Source: Discostella pseudostelligera (Eukaryota > Bacillariophyta > Thalassiosirophyceae > Thalassiosirales > Thalassiosiraceae). From it: 15,940 bases of DNA. The notes beneath the pieces were generated by a model that ran no database searches, was not told the origin of the DNA, and was given only the letters and a program-made list of their open reading frames with translations. Location of the stretch: the NCBI GenBank assembly GCA_036940085.1, contig JALLBK010000584.1, forward strand, positions 1-15,940. Reading direction: 5' to 3'. This document shows, in pieces, positions 8,143 through 15,940 of the stretch (its first letter is position 1; each line of letters begins with the position of its first letter). The position numbers were made by a program, and so were the translations under genes.

Positions 8143-9599
8143 ATGTCATCTCGACGTGATAAACAAGCAGAGCTGCGTCGTCGAATGGCCGAGGCACGGT
8201 CGAAACTATCTCTCCTCGCGGACGACGAGTCTGACCGGGAGCGGGAGGGTACTAGCATGTCAACACCGCTCGTCGTCGAAGAGGCCGCCATCGCCACATC
8301 CGCCGCCTCCTCCCCCGAACAAGGAGAATTGATACCGCTCGTGCCACCACCTCGTGGGGGGATATTGCGCAAACCCAAATATTCCAACACCTCGTCGTTT
8401 ACTGATGATTCTGCGCCTACCCCCACACCAACAGCCACAGCCACATGTGCTTTGCAGTCGACGATTACTGAGTCGAAGGGAGATCACCGTAAAGTAGGCG
8501 AAACAAACAATTCGTTGGGTGCCCTTATGGCGGACTATGGTGACTCTTCTTCCGATGATGATGATGATGATGATGACTACAATAACAGCAGCGNATCGTT
8601 GATGACAATGCACTCTCCTCCTCTTCTGCTGATAATGGATATGCGTCGAGAGAAACGCAGATCAATCCATCGGCATCTGCATCAGCATCCAGCTTTGGGG
8701 AGAATGATACCGAAGCAACTACTCCATATGTTGCTATACTGAGAGTCACAATCAATGACGGTGAAGCAAGCAGTAATATACGTTCAGCAAAAAACTATGT
8801 TGATGATACTCCGCCAATTCAAAAGGAAACTGAAAAATCTTCCAAGATATCAGATGAAGTATGGGATGAATTTAATGCACTCTTGGAGGAAGATGATAAC
8901 GTTGCAAACGAAGGCAGTACATCATCAATGTCAGAAGTCGCAATTGCAGTAACCGATGTAGAACTACCACCACCCGCCACCACTTCCACCGAAAAAGTTA
9001 AGAAAAAGAGAAAAAGGGAATCCAAACGAGATATGTATGATAACGAAGCTGCAATCAATTTTGAGCAGGCATCGTATGAAGCCCGACTTGCGCGATTAAT
9101 GTTGCTCAAGAGCAAGAAGTCACAGCAGCGAAATAATAATGTTGTTGCTGCTGCTAATGGTGGAGATGATGGTACGGAGAACGCCTTACTATTGACGCCA
9201 GCAAACGAATTCTACGATCCTGGATTGGCCTTTTGTGAAGAAGAGATAGATCCAAAAGCAGAAGGGGGAGAAGAGGAGTATGATGGTGATGGTGGGGATA
9301 GAAGTAAATCATTGACTGAAAAGCTAAAAGAAAGAAAGAGTGTAAGTGAATTTGAAGGTTCGAACTCGGCATTGACAACAACAACTACTGGGGCTTCTGC
9401 AGGAGCATCAGATTCCCAAGCACTGAAAGCATCCATTTCTACATTCCATACATCATTGGCGAAAATATTGCGTGATAGGAGAGATGAAGCGCGAAAGTTA
9501 TCGTATCGCGGTAGCGGTGGAGGTTTTGGTGGCAAGCGAGAGCCGGAAACAAATTTGCTACACGAGGATGAGGGTGCTCTGGATGGACAATGGTTTTGA
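8143..9599 (+). CDS. Unrecognised acidic/basic protein, probably nuclear; frame interrupted by an N
   Basis: Starts at ATG 8143 (ACA before it) and ends at TGA 9599. The frame holds up to the ambiguous base at 8594 and then continues, open, in the next frame from 8595 to the stop. If the N stands for two bases, the gene is 1458 nt, 485 residues and intronless. The protein opens with a basic helix-like stretch (RRDKQAELRRRMAEARSKL), then a Pro/Thr/Ala-rich part, the motif LGALMADYGDSSS followed by a run of Asp (about 135-147), an acidic stretch with DEVWDEFNALL, and a Lys/Arg cluster (about 285-296, a likely nuclear signal). This is followed by a conserved-looking helix with YEARLARLMLLKSKK, a second Lys/Glu-rich part, and a final helix near LKASISTFHTSLAKILRDRRDEARKL before a Gly-rich end. 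It somewhat resembles RNA-processing or WW-binding factors, but I cannot assign a family. Confidence 0.75.
8594..8594. other. Ambiguous base causing an apparent frameshift
   Basis: A single N sits in the coding sequence just after the Asp run. Before it the frame is set by ATG 8143; after it the coding frame is shifted by one. Dropping the N leads to a stop three codons later, whereas two bases in its place restore one continuous frame. It is most likely a sequencing or assembly uncertainty, not a mutation. Confidence 0.8.
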
Positions 9600-9722
9600 T
9601 TTTTACGCTGTTAATATCATTACATCATATTGCGGTCCAAAACTTCTTTGTGCCTATTGAGTTGCCTGTCGTTGGTCGAGATGGGCACACCTTCCTCACT
9701 AACCCCTATTTCATACTGCTTG
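9600..9722. other. Convergent 3' spacer
   Basis: A 123-bp gap between the stop codons of the nuclear-type protein (+) and the lumen protein (-). It should carry both 3' ends. No clear structure is seen. Confidence 0.5.
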
Positions 9723-10304
9723 TCATCCATGTGTGAGAGGATTAATTGCGCGCTTCTTCTGTGACTCTCCTACCTTATTCTGTAGTGTATTGTTTAAATT
9801 TCCCCCTTCCTGCGACGATGTCGACGACGACGTCGAAGGCGAAGAGGCGGTGGAAGGGAATGCAATGTCACTGAACGACAATTGTGACGACGACAATTTG
9901 GCATTCGATGTAATACCATTGCCTAGCCCCGCACTCTTCTTCTCCGATGATTTACCAAATTCCACAAATGGATCCTCCATGTCGTAATACAAATTCGGTG
10001 GTTCATTGACGGCGTTGGCAATGGGAATATGTACAAGGAGGATAGATGCACCCAAGAAAGCGGAAGTAGGAGTAGTGATGGAAAGAAAGTGTTTTCGACT
10101 TGAGACACGGTTTGATGAAAGAGGAGAAGAGCAGGATGAGAGAGATTGGTCACCATCGTCGTCGTTGTCGTTGACATGACATTTTTTTGTCCGCGGAGGA
10201 GAATAATTGTCATGTTGAGTGGTAGTGGTAGCGACAAATGCCAAGATATGGCTAATGCTACTGCAAATGCCGATGATGGCGAGGAATAAGGAGGTGGGCC
10301 TCAT
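9723..10304 (-). CDS. Predicted plastid (thylakoid-lumen) targeted protein, function unknown
   Basis: 193 residues from ATG 10304. Residues 1-22 are a signal peptide (FLAIIGICSSISHILA) with likely cleavage before Phe23 in LAFVA, fitting the diatom ASAFAP-type rule in which Phe at +1 directs import through the complex plastid envelope. A Ser/Asp-rich transit-like region (23-69) follows. Then comes a second signal: Arg-Lys at 70-71, a hydrophobic core at about 81-95 and an A-N-A cleavage site near residue 98, typical of thylakoid-lumen targeting (Sec or Tat not decided). The mature part would be about 95 residues beginning near VNEPPNLYYDMEDPFVEF, then Ser/Gln-rich and without recognised catalytic residues. 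A GTAGG near the 3' end (about 9770) could be a splice donor, so the last residues are uncertain. Sites resembling E2F and a TGTCGG cluster lie 150-300 bp upstream. Confidence 0.65.
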   Translation of the reverse strand: MRPTSLFLAIIGICSSISHILAFVATTTTQHDNYSPPRTKKCHVNDNDDDGDQSLSSCSSPLSSNRVSSRKHFLSITTPTSAFLGASILLVHIPIANAVNEPPNLYYDMEDPFVEFGKSSEKKSAGLGNGITSNAKLSSSQLSFSDIAFPSTASSPSTSSSTSSQEGGNLNNTLQNKVGESQKKRAINPLTHG

Positions 10305-10402
10305 GATGCTAATATGAATTAGCCTAATAATCCTCCGGTGATCTCTCAGCCCAGCTCAACTCTCTCCATCAATTTCAATTAGAAGTACATGCAATATTTA
10401 AT

Positions 10403-10427
10403 AGGAGTAGAGTACTCCTCTACTCCT
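10403..10427. repeat. Perfect 10-bp stem hairpin
   Basis: AGGAGTAGAG (10403-10412) and CTCTACTCCT (10418-10427) are exact inverted copies around a 5-base loop, and the centre contains the palindrome GAGTACTC. It lies about 100 bp upstream of the lumen-protein ATG, so it could be in its 5' UTR or core promoter. Confidence 0.6.
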
Positions 10428-10453
10428 TACTCCTACATGCTGGATGGGTTCCT

Positions 10454-10602
10454 CCGACATGTCGGCTGTGTCGGACGCTTGCTAGAGAAGAGAAAATATG
10501 GCGGGAAGACACAGCTAACGATTCAGCATGTTGGGGCGAGAAGCCCATGTCGGCAAAAGTAGGCGACATCTGGCGACATTATGGTGTCGGACCGACATGT
10601 CG
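10454..10602. promoter_or_regulatory. Cluster of TGTCGG/CCGACA motifs with an E2F-like site
   Basis: The 11-mer CCGACATGTCG occurs twice (10454-10464 and 10592-10602); the first extends to a perfect 12-bp palindrome. Further TGTCGG or GGCGACAT copies begin near 10469, 10548, 10562, 10572 and 10585, giving about nine half-sites in 150 bp. A GGCGGGAA lies at 10500-10507. The position 150-300 bp upstream of the minus-strand lumen-protein ATG fits a promoter. The binding factor is unknown. Confidence 0.4.
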
Positions 10603-11646
10603 CTGACATTTTACAACCAAGCTGGTGCTGTGTGCTCCACGCCTACCGCCATACTGCGCTGCACAAACACTATCACACATAACACGCGCCCACCATGGCA
10701 GCCGTCGTCGCCCGTCGCCACCCCCTATGATCATCTTCCCGTCGAGATATGGCCATGAACACGCATCCAGATACATCCAATCGCCTCTACTTCACATGGC
10801 GACCGTTGATTTATTTTATATATGGCTGTTCTCCGTCGGTGCTCCTCCTACGCTGCTACCTGCTCGTGACAATGAATTGCCTACCATCATAACAAGTTTT
10901 AATATTTGATTGCATGGGTCTGAGCATGTTGGTAGAAGGGACGGGGACGGGGACAGAGGTAGAGGTGTTCGCCTCGTTCACTTGGTGGCACGGGGCCGGC
11001 GGTATCATCAGTTACCGTATGAATATTATTTGTTTTCAACGAAAGCGATGGCACCATGGAATCGATGGATTGAGAGATTGGTAGAGGGTCGGGGTGGGTG
11101 CTGCACTACAACAACCAACTGGGGGTGGTAACCAACGATTTCGTTGCCGCTGGAATTGTTGTCATCATCCTAAGTAGAAATGTCGGATTGTATCTTGTCG
11201 AGCAAAGGTGTTGGAGTCTCCTCTTCATTCAAAGGCAACCTGAATTTTGTTTAGAACACCGCTTTTTACCTCCGCCGGCTTGTCTCGATTGAGGATCTTG
11301 GACTTTACGACAATCTGAAATCAGGGCATTTGTTGGGGTCTTGGTGTGATATTACAAATGCATCCTACCCATCGGCTTTGATGCAAATACTATCGCAACA
11401 ACACAACAACAATGCATGAGCGGGGAATGAGCAACAATAAAATGCATTGTGAACAGTGAAGCAATATCAGTACTTACTCCCCTCCTAAGTCAAATTTTCA
11501 TCGAACTCAACAATCAGCTGTTCAGAATTCAACGACCATCAACCGATCCATCATGTCTTGTACATTGTCGAGCTTCTCTTGGTGCTTGATTCAGCCAGGC
11601 CCTTGACATTATTATGGTAGCCCTTGACCTTTGATCTTTGGCTCTA

Positions 11647-11660
11647 TGCTCTGCAGAGCA
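11647..11660. repeat. 14-bp perfect palindrome near the duplication edge
   Basis: TGCTCTGCAGAGCA is identical to its reverse complement and ends 16 bases before the start of the duplicated block at 11677. It may be a hairpin that promoted strand breakage or slippage, or a coincidence. Confidence 0.5.
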
Positions 11661-11676
11661 GAGATGAATAGCGACG

Positions 11677-12114
11677 ACACGTCATCGTCTATATATTGTA
11701 GATATTCATTGTCGAGGATGCCGTGAGGATGTTCGCGTTGACAAGTTGCAGGAGATGAATTGCGTCGAGCAATTCGTTAGTGTATGCAACGAAAAACGAT
11801 GCCATTCTCATGGCTGAAGAAAGACGTCGACTCTGGCTACGTTTCTTTCACCTCTGGAGAGTGGAGCAACTCAATAGAGCTTAGTGTATGAGTGTTCGAA
11901 ACAAAAAATGATTAATGCATTAATCGCATATTATTGTCGACTAATGAAAGGAATTGAAAAAACAGTTCTCTCGGATGACTCGAACTCTCCACCTTCTTGA
12001 ATCAATACATCTTCCAAACTCAAGCTATAAGAACCTACCTCGTCAAATTTACAACAAATTCCGTCGTGTGCTGAATCAAAAATAATGAACTCGTACAATC
12101 CAACTGGAAGACAA
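11677..12114. repeat. Tandem duplication, outer copy (437-bp unit)
   Basis: Read base by base, this block is identical to 12114-12551 at a constant offset of 437. The copies share one base (A at 12114). Left of the block the sequences differ (G versus A), and right of it they diverge after GACAA. The unit contains the last 61 codons and stop of the propeller gene plus about 250 bp of 3' flank. Perfect identity, including non-coding bases, implies a very recent event or an assembly artefact. Confidence 0.92.
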
Positions 12115-12122
12115 CACGTCAT
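11931..12122 (-). pseudogene. Duplicated 3' fragment of the propeller gene, with a junction-made ATG
   Basis: The fragment repeats the last residues of the downstream domain (from CLPVGLYEF to the stop) exactly. The duplication joint places 3'-flank bases ahead of it and happens to give ATG ACG TGT in frame, so a 63-codon open frame starts at 12122. It holds only about half of the C-terminal domain and lacks the membrane segment and propellers. It is most likely a non-functional fragment, though the new ATG makes expression conceivable. Confidence 0.7.
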
Positions 12123-12551
12123 CGTCTATATATTGTAGATATTCATTGTCGAGGATGCCGTGAGGATGTTCGCGTTGACAAGTTGCAGGAGATGAATTGC
12201 GTCGAGCAATTCGTTAGTGTATGCAACGAAAAACGATGCCATTCTCATGGCTGAAGAAAGACGTCGACTCTGGCTACGTTTCTTTCACCTCTGGAGAGTG
12301 GAGCAACTCAATAGAGCTTAGTGTATGAGTGTTCGAAACAAAAAATGATTAATGCATTAATCGCATATTATTGTCGACTAATGAAAGGAATTGAAAAAAC
12401 AGTTCTCTCGGATGACTCGAACTCTCCACCTTCTTGAATCAATACATCTTCCAAACTCAAGCTATAAGAACCTACCTCGTCAAATTTACAACAAATTCCG
12501 TCGTGTGCTGAATCAAAAATAATGAACTCGTACAATCCAACTGGAAGACAA
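12114..12551. repeat. Tandem duplication, inner copy (437-bp unit), attached to the intact gene
   Basis: Direct repeat of 11677-12114 without visible mismatches. This copy is continuous with the full-length minus-strand gene, so it is the original coding 3' end with its 3' flank; the outer copy lies downstream in the direction of transcription. Confidence 0.92.
12347..12362. repeat. 16-bp perfect palindrome five bases after the stop codon
   Basis: GATTAATGCATTAATC equals its reverse complement and lies 5 nt beyond the TAA (12368-12370) of the minus-strand propeller gene. The duplication carries an identical copy at 11910-11925. It may form a hairpin in the 3' UTR or act as a 3'-end or protein-binding signal; this is not proven. 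Confidence 0.5.
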
Positions 12552-15500
12552 ATCGAATCAAGGAATGCTTGTAGATTTTCAGTTGCATCATATGATTGTA
12601 TCAACTCCTTAACACCATCGATAATTTGGAACAGTTTCCATGATACTTCAGCTGAAAAAACATCATAATCAATGGAGATCACTGCCCAATAGCATGTATC
12701 AGTAGGAGAGGAAGTGAAGGACGGAGCAAGCGATGTTGATGGGTTGTCGGTTGGAGACGACGACAATGATGGCACAACCGATAATGACGGTACTACTGTA
12801 GGGGGCCTTATTGATGGAGTAATAGAAGGTGACAAGGACAACGAAGGAACTTGAGTCGGCATATTCTGTGTACACTCTGCTAAGTTAAACGAAACGACAT
12901 TTTCTTCAGTTCTTGCAAGCAGAAGGCGATCGGAAAGCTTGTATTCATCAAATCGTCGACCCAAAGTGAAGGTCTCCTCCCATTCACCATTTTGCAGCGA
13001 GAACACTTGCCCAGATATAATCAGGATGTCACTGCGGATTGATAATGCATTCTCTCCAGATATATTGAATTGTCGAAGAAAGGCAAAAGTTTGGTTTCCA
13101 TCCTCTCGACGGTACATGCTAGTATAGCTCGGCATTTGCATTTTTCCGGGGTTTTGACCATCAATCCACGGCGCAGCTGCGTCCCAGTAAAGGAAATAGT
13201 CACGGCTAGAGTCGACTTGATTGACATATCCAGACGGAATTGGTTTTTGAAGGGGCACAAAAGCTCCCGTATCTGCAGTGTACTTGTACAGTTGCACAAC
13301 CTGCTTATCCCCATCCAGTTTCAGCGATACAATGACATCGCCTGCTATGGAGCAAGGACACATCCCAGCGAACATGTAGAATTGCACCCATTGGTTGCTT
13401 TCTCGCCGGAAAACCAATATCTTGCCGTTCCATAATATGTTGGGGTTTCCCGACCAATTAATTTGTGCAGCCACAATAGCTAAATTTCCATCGATACCAA
13501 CATCATAACCAAACCACAAAGCCTGTGCGATGCCCTTAAGACTGAATGGATCATTCACCTTCTCCCATATTCCAGCCTGGTCTTGATGGAAAACGACAAC
13601 AGTTCCAATTTCTTTATCTGCACGTGGAAAGGCTACAAATGCTGCTTTGTCAGATATGGCCGCGGCAGCACCTCCTTCAACGCTCAAATTACTCAAGTCA
13701 AAACGTCTGTCTAGTTGCCATCCTTCATTGCTTGTCCACTTGTAAAACATCACAAAGATTGCTCCACCCCCATCTTGTACAACCAAAATCATTGACTTCT
13801 CAACTACTTCCATAGTAATGTACCGTGGATCGTCAAGATATGTCTCAATTTTCTGTGAATTTGATAATATCTTGTCAACACACGCTGTTGGAGAAAAAGA
13901 TGATGCGACGGACGTCATCGGTGGAGTAACGGTTGGAGGTGATAGAGGTAAAGACTTAATCGATGGTGGAGGAGACGAAGACGGTGACATCGAGGATGAG
14001 GGAGACTGAGTCGGCATCTGCTGCATACACTCTTCAATGTTGTATGAATAAACATTACTCTCGATGGTGGCTAGAAGAGTTCTGCCAGACAGTTGATAGT
14101 ACTCATGATATCCGTATCGATGATCCAAAGTGATAGCCTCTACCCAACTGCCATTTTGATCTGAAAATATGTGCGTCTCATTACTTCCACCCACAACCAG
14201 AACGTTATTGTGAATTGCAATTTGATTCTTCGGCTGGGCAGTAACAAAGATTTGTTCGACAAGGGAATATGGTCCGCTACCATTTTGACGTTGGAAGATG
14301 AACGTACTCTGTTGGGAACGATTCCAGTAAACGAAATGGTTCCTACTCAATTCCATTGACAAGACCTCTTCGTAAACAATGATTGGATCTTGGTAAAGAA
14401 TGAATCCATCCACAGCTTCATTGAACTCATAGAGCTGCAACTTCCAAGTACCTTCAGCGGTTCGGTCAAGATCATTAACCAATAATTTATCGCCTGCTAT
14501 CCTGCAATTCTCTCCTGCAATCACGTCGAACTCTACCCAACTTTTGCCTTCACGGCGGAAAACATTCACATTGTGATTGCAAATAGCGACGCTGGCACCG
14601 GTGCCATAATAACAATTATTGTAATCAACAACACAAGCTAAATCTCCATCGATTGCAACATGATGCAACCCAAACCCGTATCTGGATTCATCGGCATTAG
14701 CGAGGATGAACAAATCATTCACCCTATCCCAACCTCCAAGCTGATTTTGTTCAAATACTAAAACAACACCGGCAAAATTGTTGGCCTCTCCAAATCCCAC
14801 CAATGCCGTCTTGCCAGAGAGTGCAACCGAGGCGTCGACGCCTCCAACGTTGTTCATTTGAAATGACTGCACCTCTTCCCATGTCTCGGTACTAGGTGCC
14901 AAGGAGTAGAATATTACAACCTGCGAACTTGTTGTTTTTCCATCACTTACAGCCAAGACCATATTGCTTCCATCTACTGCTATTCTAGGATGCTGAGGAT
15001 CGTCGACTCCTGTCTCTACTTTCTGTGCATTTGCTGATACCTGGTCCGCACATGCTTTCGGAGATATGTAATTAGTAAGTAGTGATGGCTGATGAGAATT
15101 CAAGGAAGTCGAATCGGCACCGGATGGAGTAGGTGCTGGCGCAGTCGAGGGCTCGTTATTCCCATCATTCCCTGAATATAAAAGCACAATGGCGATTGCA
15201 TTTGGCACAACAAAAAGCAATACCGCGCTCAGAATCATCTGAATTCGTTTCTGTTTCAACCATGGAAGTTCTGGCTCAAGAGGAGTCGCGATGATCACTT
15301 CTTCATCTAACGTCTGCACAAGGACGGCGTCGTCAATGATGGTTTGTCGATCATTGATGATTATTGCGTTGGTATCAAGAGCAATAATTTCATCTAATTC
15401 GCTAAGTGAATGCAAATCGGCATCATCGTTCTCCACTTGATTCGTTGTACTAACAGAATTTCCGGCAATTATTTGTACCGCATCGTCCTCTCCAATTTCT

Positions 15501-15940
15501 CCTGCCCCGTGTCTGCTGTTGCTGGAGACAAATCTTGCTTCATGGTTGGTCCCGAATTGATTCTTTTCATTGGCGTCGTTGACGTCAACATGTCCCTGTG
15601 ATTCATTATTGATCACATTGCTGTTTTTGAATGAAGCCGCTTTTGGTAGCGGGGAGAAAGGATTCGTAACGTCAATATCGAGCGACGACACTGCCACAGG
15701 GTCAGGAGGAAAACCAGGTCCGTCAATATCAATAATTTCAATACCCATGCCAATCCTAGCCAGCGGCGAGGTGGTGTTGGTTTGATTCATAAACGACACC
15801 CTAGTTGTCGCAGCTGGTGCCTCGAGCTGCGTCGCCGACGACGCGGTCTGATGATCGTCATCGCCATAGGTGATGAGACTGAGACCTTCCTCGAGGTCGA
15901 GGTTGGGGCGATGTGGATGTGGGGGGTCTGATGATGATGA
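12368..15940 (-). CDS. Single-pass membrane protein with two FG-GAP-like beta-propeller modules, probably 5' partial
   Basis: The frame is open from the right edge (15940) to TAA at 12368-12370, about 1190 residues. The first ATG inside is at 15790, but the upstream residues (such as RPNLDLEEGLSLITYGDDD) look protein-like, so the true start may lie outside. Counting from three codons before that ATG: an acidic, Asn/Ser-rich N-terminal part (1-180), one membrane segment (about 185-208), then two related modules at about 249-592 and 640-979. Each begins with a Cys-containing Q-K-V/I-E-T...DDP block and repeats strands of the type VAIDGDLA..., VVVF..., SW/GW, as in FG-GAP_2 propellers. Ser/Pro/Thr linkers (594-637, 980-1035) separate them. 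A final domain (1036-1143) has CYWAVISIDYD, then CLPVGLYEFIIFD and DGICCKF. A type II topology with propellers outside the cell or in a lumen is likely; adhesion, ligand binding or cell-wall contact is inferred. No introns are seen. Confidence 0.82.
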   Translation of the reverse strand, partial: SSSSDPPHPHRPNLDLEEGLSLITYGDDDHQTASSATQLEAPAATTRVSFMNQTNTTSPLARIGMGIEIIDIDGPGFPPDPVAVSSLDIDVTNPFSPLPKAASFKNSNVINNESQGHVDVNDANEKNQFGTNHEARFVSSNSRHGAGEIGEDDAVQIIAGNSVSTTNQVENDDADLHSLSELDEIIALDTNAIIINDRQTIIDDAVLVQTLDEEVIIATPLEPELPWLKQKRIQMILSAVLLFVVPNAIAIVLLYSGNDGNNEPSTAPAPTPSGADSTSLNSHQPSLLTNYISPKACADQVSANAQKVETGVDDPQHPRIAVDGSNMVLAVSDGKTTSSQVVIFYSLAPSTETWEEVQSFQMNNVGGVDASVALSGKTALVGFGEANNFAGVVLVFEQNQLGGWDRVNDLFILANADESRYGFGLHHVAIDGDLACVVDYNNCYYGTGASVAICNHNVNVFRREGKSWVEFDVIAGENCRIAGDKLLVNDLDRTAEGTWKLQLYEFNEAVDGFILYQDPIIVYEEVLSMELSRNHFVYWNRSQQSTFIFQRQNGSGPYSLVEQIFVTAQPKNQIAIHNNVLVVGGSNETHIFSDQNGSWVEAITLDHRYGYHEYYQLSGRTLLATIESNVYSYNIEECMQQMPTQSPSSSMSPSSSPPPSIKSLPLSPPTVTPPMTSVASSFSPTACVDKILSNSQKIETYLDDPRYITMEVVEKSMILVVQDGGGAIFVMFYKWTSNEGWQLDRRFDLSNLSVEGGAAAAISDKAAFVAFPRADKEIGTVVVFHQDQAGIWEKVNDPFSLKGIAQALWFGYDVGIDGNLAIVAAQINWSGNPNILWNGKILVFRRESNQWVQFYMFAGMCPCSIAGDVIVSLKLDGDKQVVQLYKYTADTGAFVPLQKPIPSGYVNQVDSSRDYFLYWDAAAPWIDGQNPGKMQMPSYTSMYRREDGNQTFAFLRQFNISGENALSIRSDILIISGQVFSLQNGEWEETFTLGRRFDEYKLSDRLLLARTEENVVSFNLAECTQNMPTQVPSLSLSPSITPSIRPPTVVPSLSVVPSLSSSPTDNPSTSLAPSFTSSPTDTCYWAVISIDYDVFSAEVSWKLFQIIDGVKELIQSYDATENLQAFLDSICLPVGLYEFIIFDSAHDGICCKFDEVGSYSLSLEDVLIQEGGEFESSERTVFSIPFISRQ

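Larger units (their letters stand above)
10305..11676. other. Long intergenic region without a credible gene
   Basis: About 1.4 kb between the lumen-protein start and the duplicated block. Short open frames occur on both strands, but they lack codon-like composition, domains or conserved motifs. The left 300 bp should hold the promoter of the minus-strand lumen protein: a TATA-like AT stretch (about 10393-10402), a hairpin, a GGCGGGAA site (10500-10507) and a TGTCGG cluster. The right part has small inverted repeats (CAACGATTTCGTTG near 11132-11145) and a 14-bp palindrome at 11647-11660. No RNA gene is recognised. Confidence 0.55.

Noticed and set aside
9355..9370. GGTTCGAACTC, resembling a tRNA T-loop
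   Set aside because: It lies in the coding sequence of the nuclear-type protein, and no acceptor stem or anticodon arm can be folded around it.
10591..10596. ACCGAC, the plant drought/cold response (DRE) core
   Set aside because: A six-base match is expected by chance and is part of the wider TGTCGG/CCGACA cluster, which explains it better.
10528..11292. Several short plus-strand open frames (64-94 codons) in the intergenic region
   Set aside because: Composition is random-like (many Arg, His, Pro, Trp), they overlap each other in different frames, and no domain, signal or splice pattern supports them.
12114..12551. Duplicated block as a transposon or long terminal repeat
   Set aside because: No target-site duplication, terminal inverted repeats, polymerase or integrase is present; it contains ordinary gene end and flank, so a simple tandem duplication fits.

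Overview
The window looks like nuclear DNA of a microalga, most likely a diatom, possibly a centric one; this is inferred from content, not from a database match. The reasons are small GT-AG introns (67-165 bp), a short signal peptide with Phe at +1 followed by a second lumen-type signal (the plastid import pattern of diatoms), acidic and Ser/Asn-rich low-complexity insertions in conserved proteins, and a large membrane protein with Ser/Pro/Thr linkers and a Cys-rich C-terminal domain. I see no bacterial operon, phage, CRISPR array, tRNA or rRNA.

Layout. (1) 1-4182 (+): the 3' part of a ten-exon gene for a long coiled-coil protein, running off the left edge. (2) 4403-5680 (-): a nucleotide-sugar transporter of the SLC35A type, convergent with gene 1. 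(3) 6099-6974 (+): a zinc-dependent cytidine/deoxycytidylate deaminase-fold protein, divergent from the transporter; a dense cluster of GGCG-core, E2F-like motifs lies just upstream. (4) 7062-7844 (-): an LSM-domain protein resembling NAA38, the NatC acetyltransferase auxiliary subunit. (5) 8143-9599 (+): an unrecognised, probably nuclear acidic/basic protein whose frame is broken only at an ambiguous base (N at 8594). (6) 9723-10304 (-): a predicted thylakoid-lumen protein. (7) 10305-11676: a long intergenic stretch with hairpins and a repeated TGTCGG/CCGACA motif cluster but no credible gene. (8) 11677-12551: a perfect 437-bp tandem duplication holding the 3' end of gene 7. (9) 12368-15940 (-): a single-pass membrane protein with two FG-GAP-like beta-propeller modules, probably continuing past the right edge.

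Genes 1 to 6 alternate in strand, giving convergent 3' ends 87-220 bp apart and divergent promoters of about 300-420 bp. There is no sign of a single pathway joining them. The most interesting signals are the E2F-like cluster upstream of the deaminase, with similar sites near genes 4 and 6; the perfect tandem duplication that places a new in-frame ATG in front of a copied protein tail; the two-propeller surface protein; and a first intron in gene 1 that could be retained without breaking the frame.
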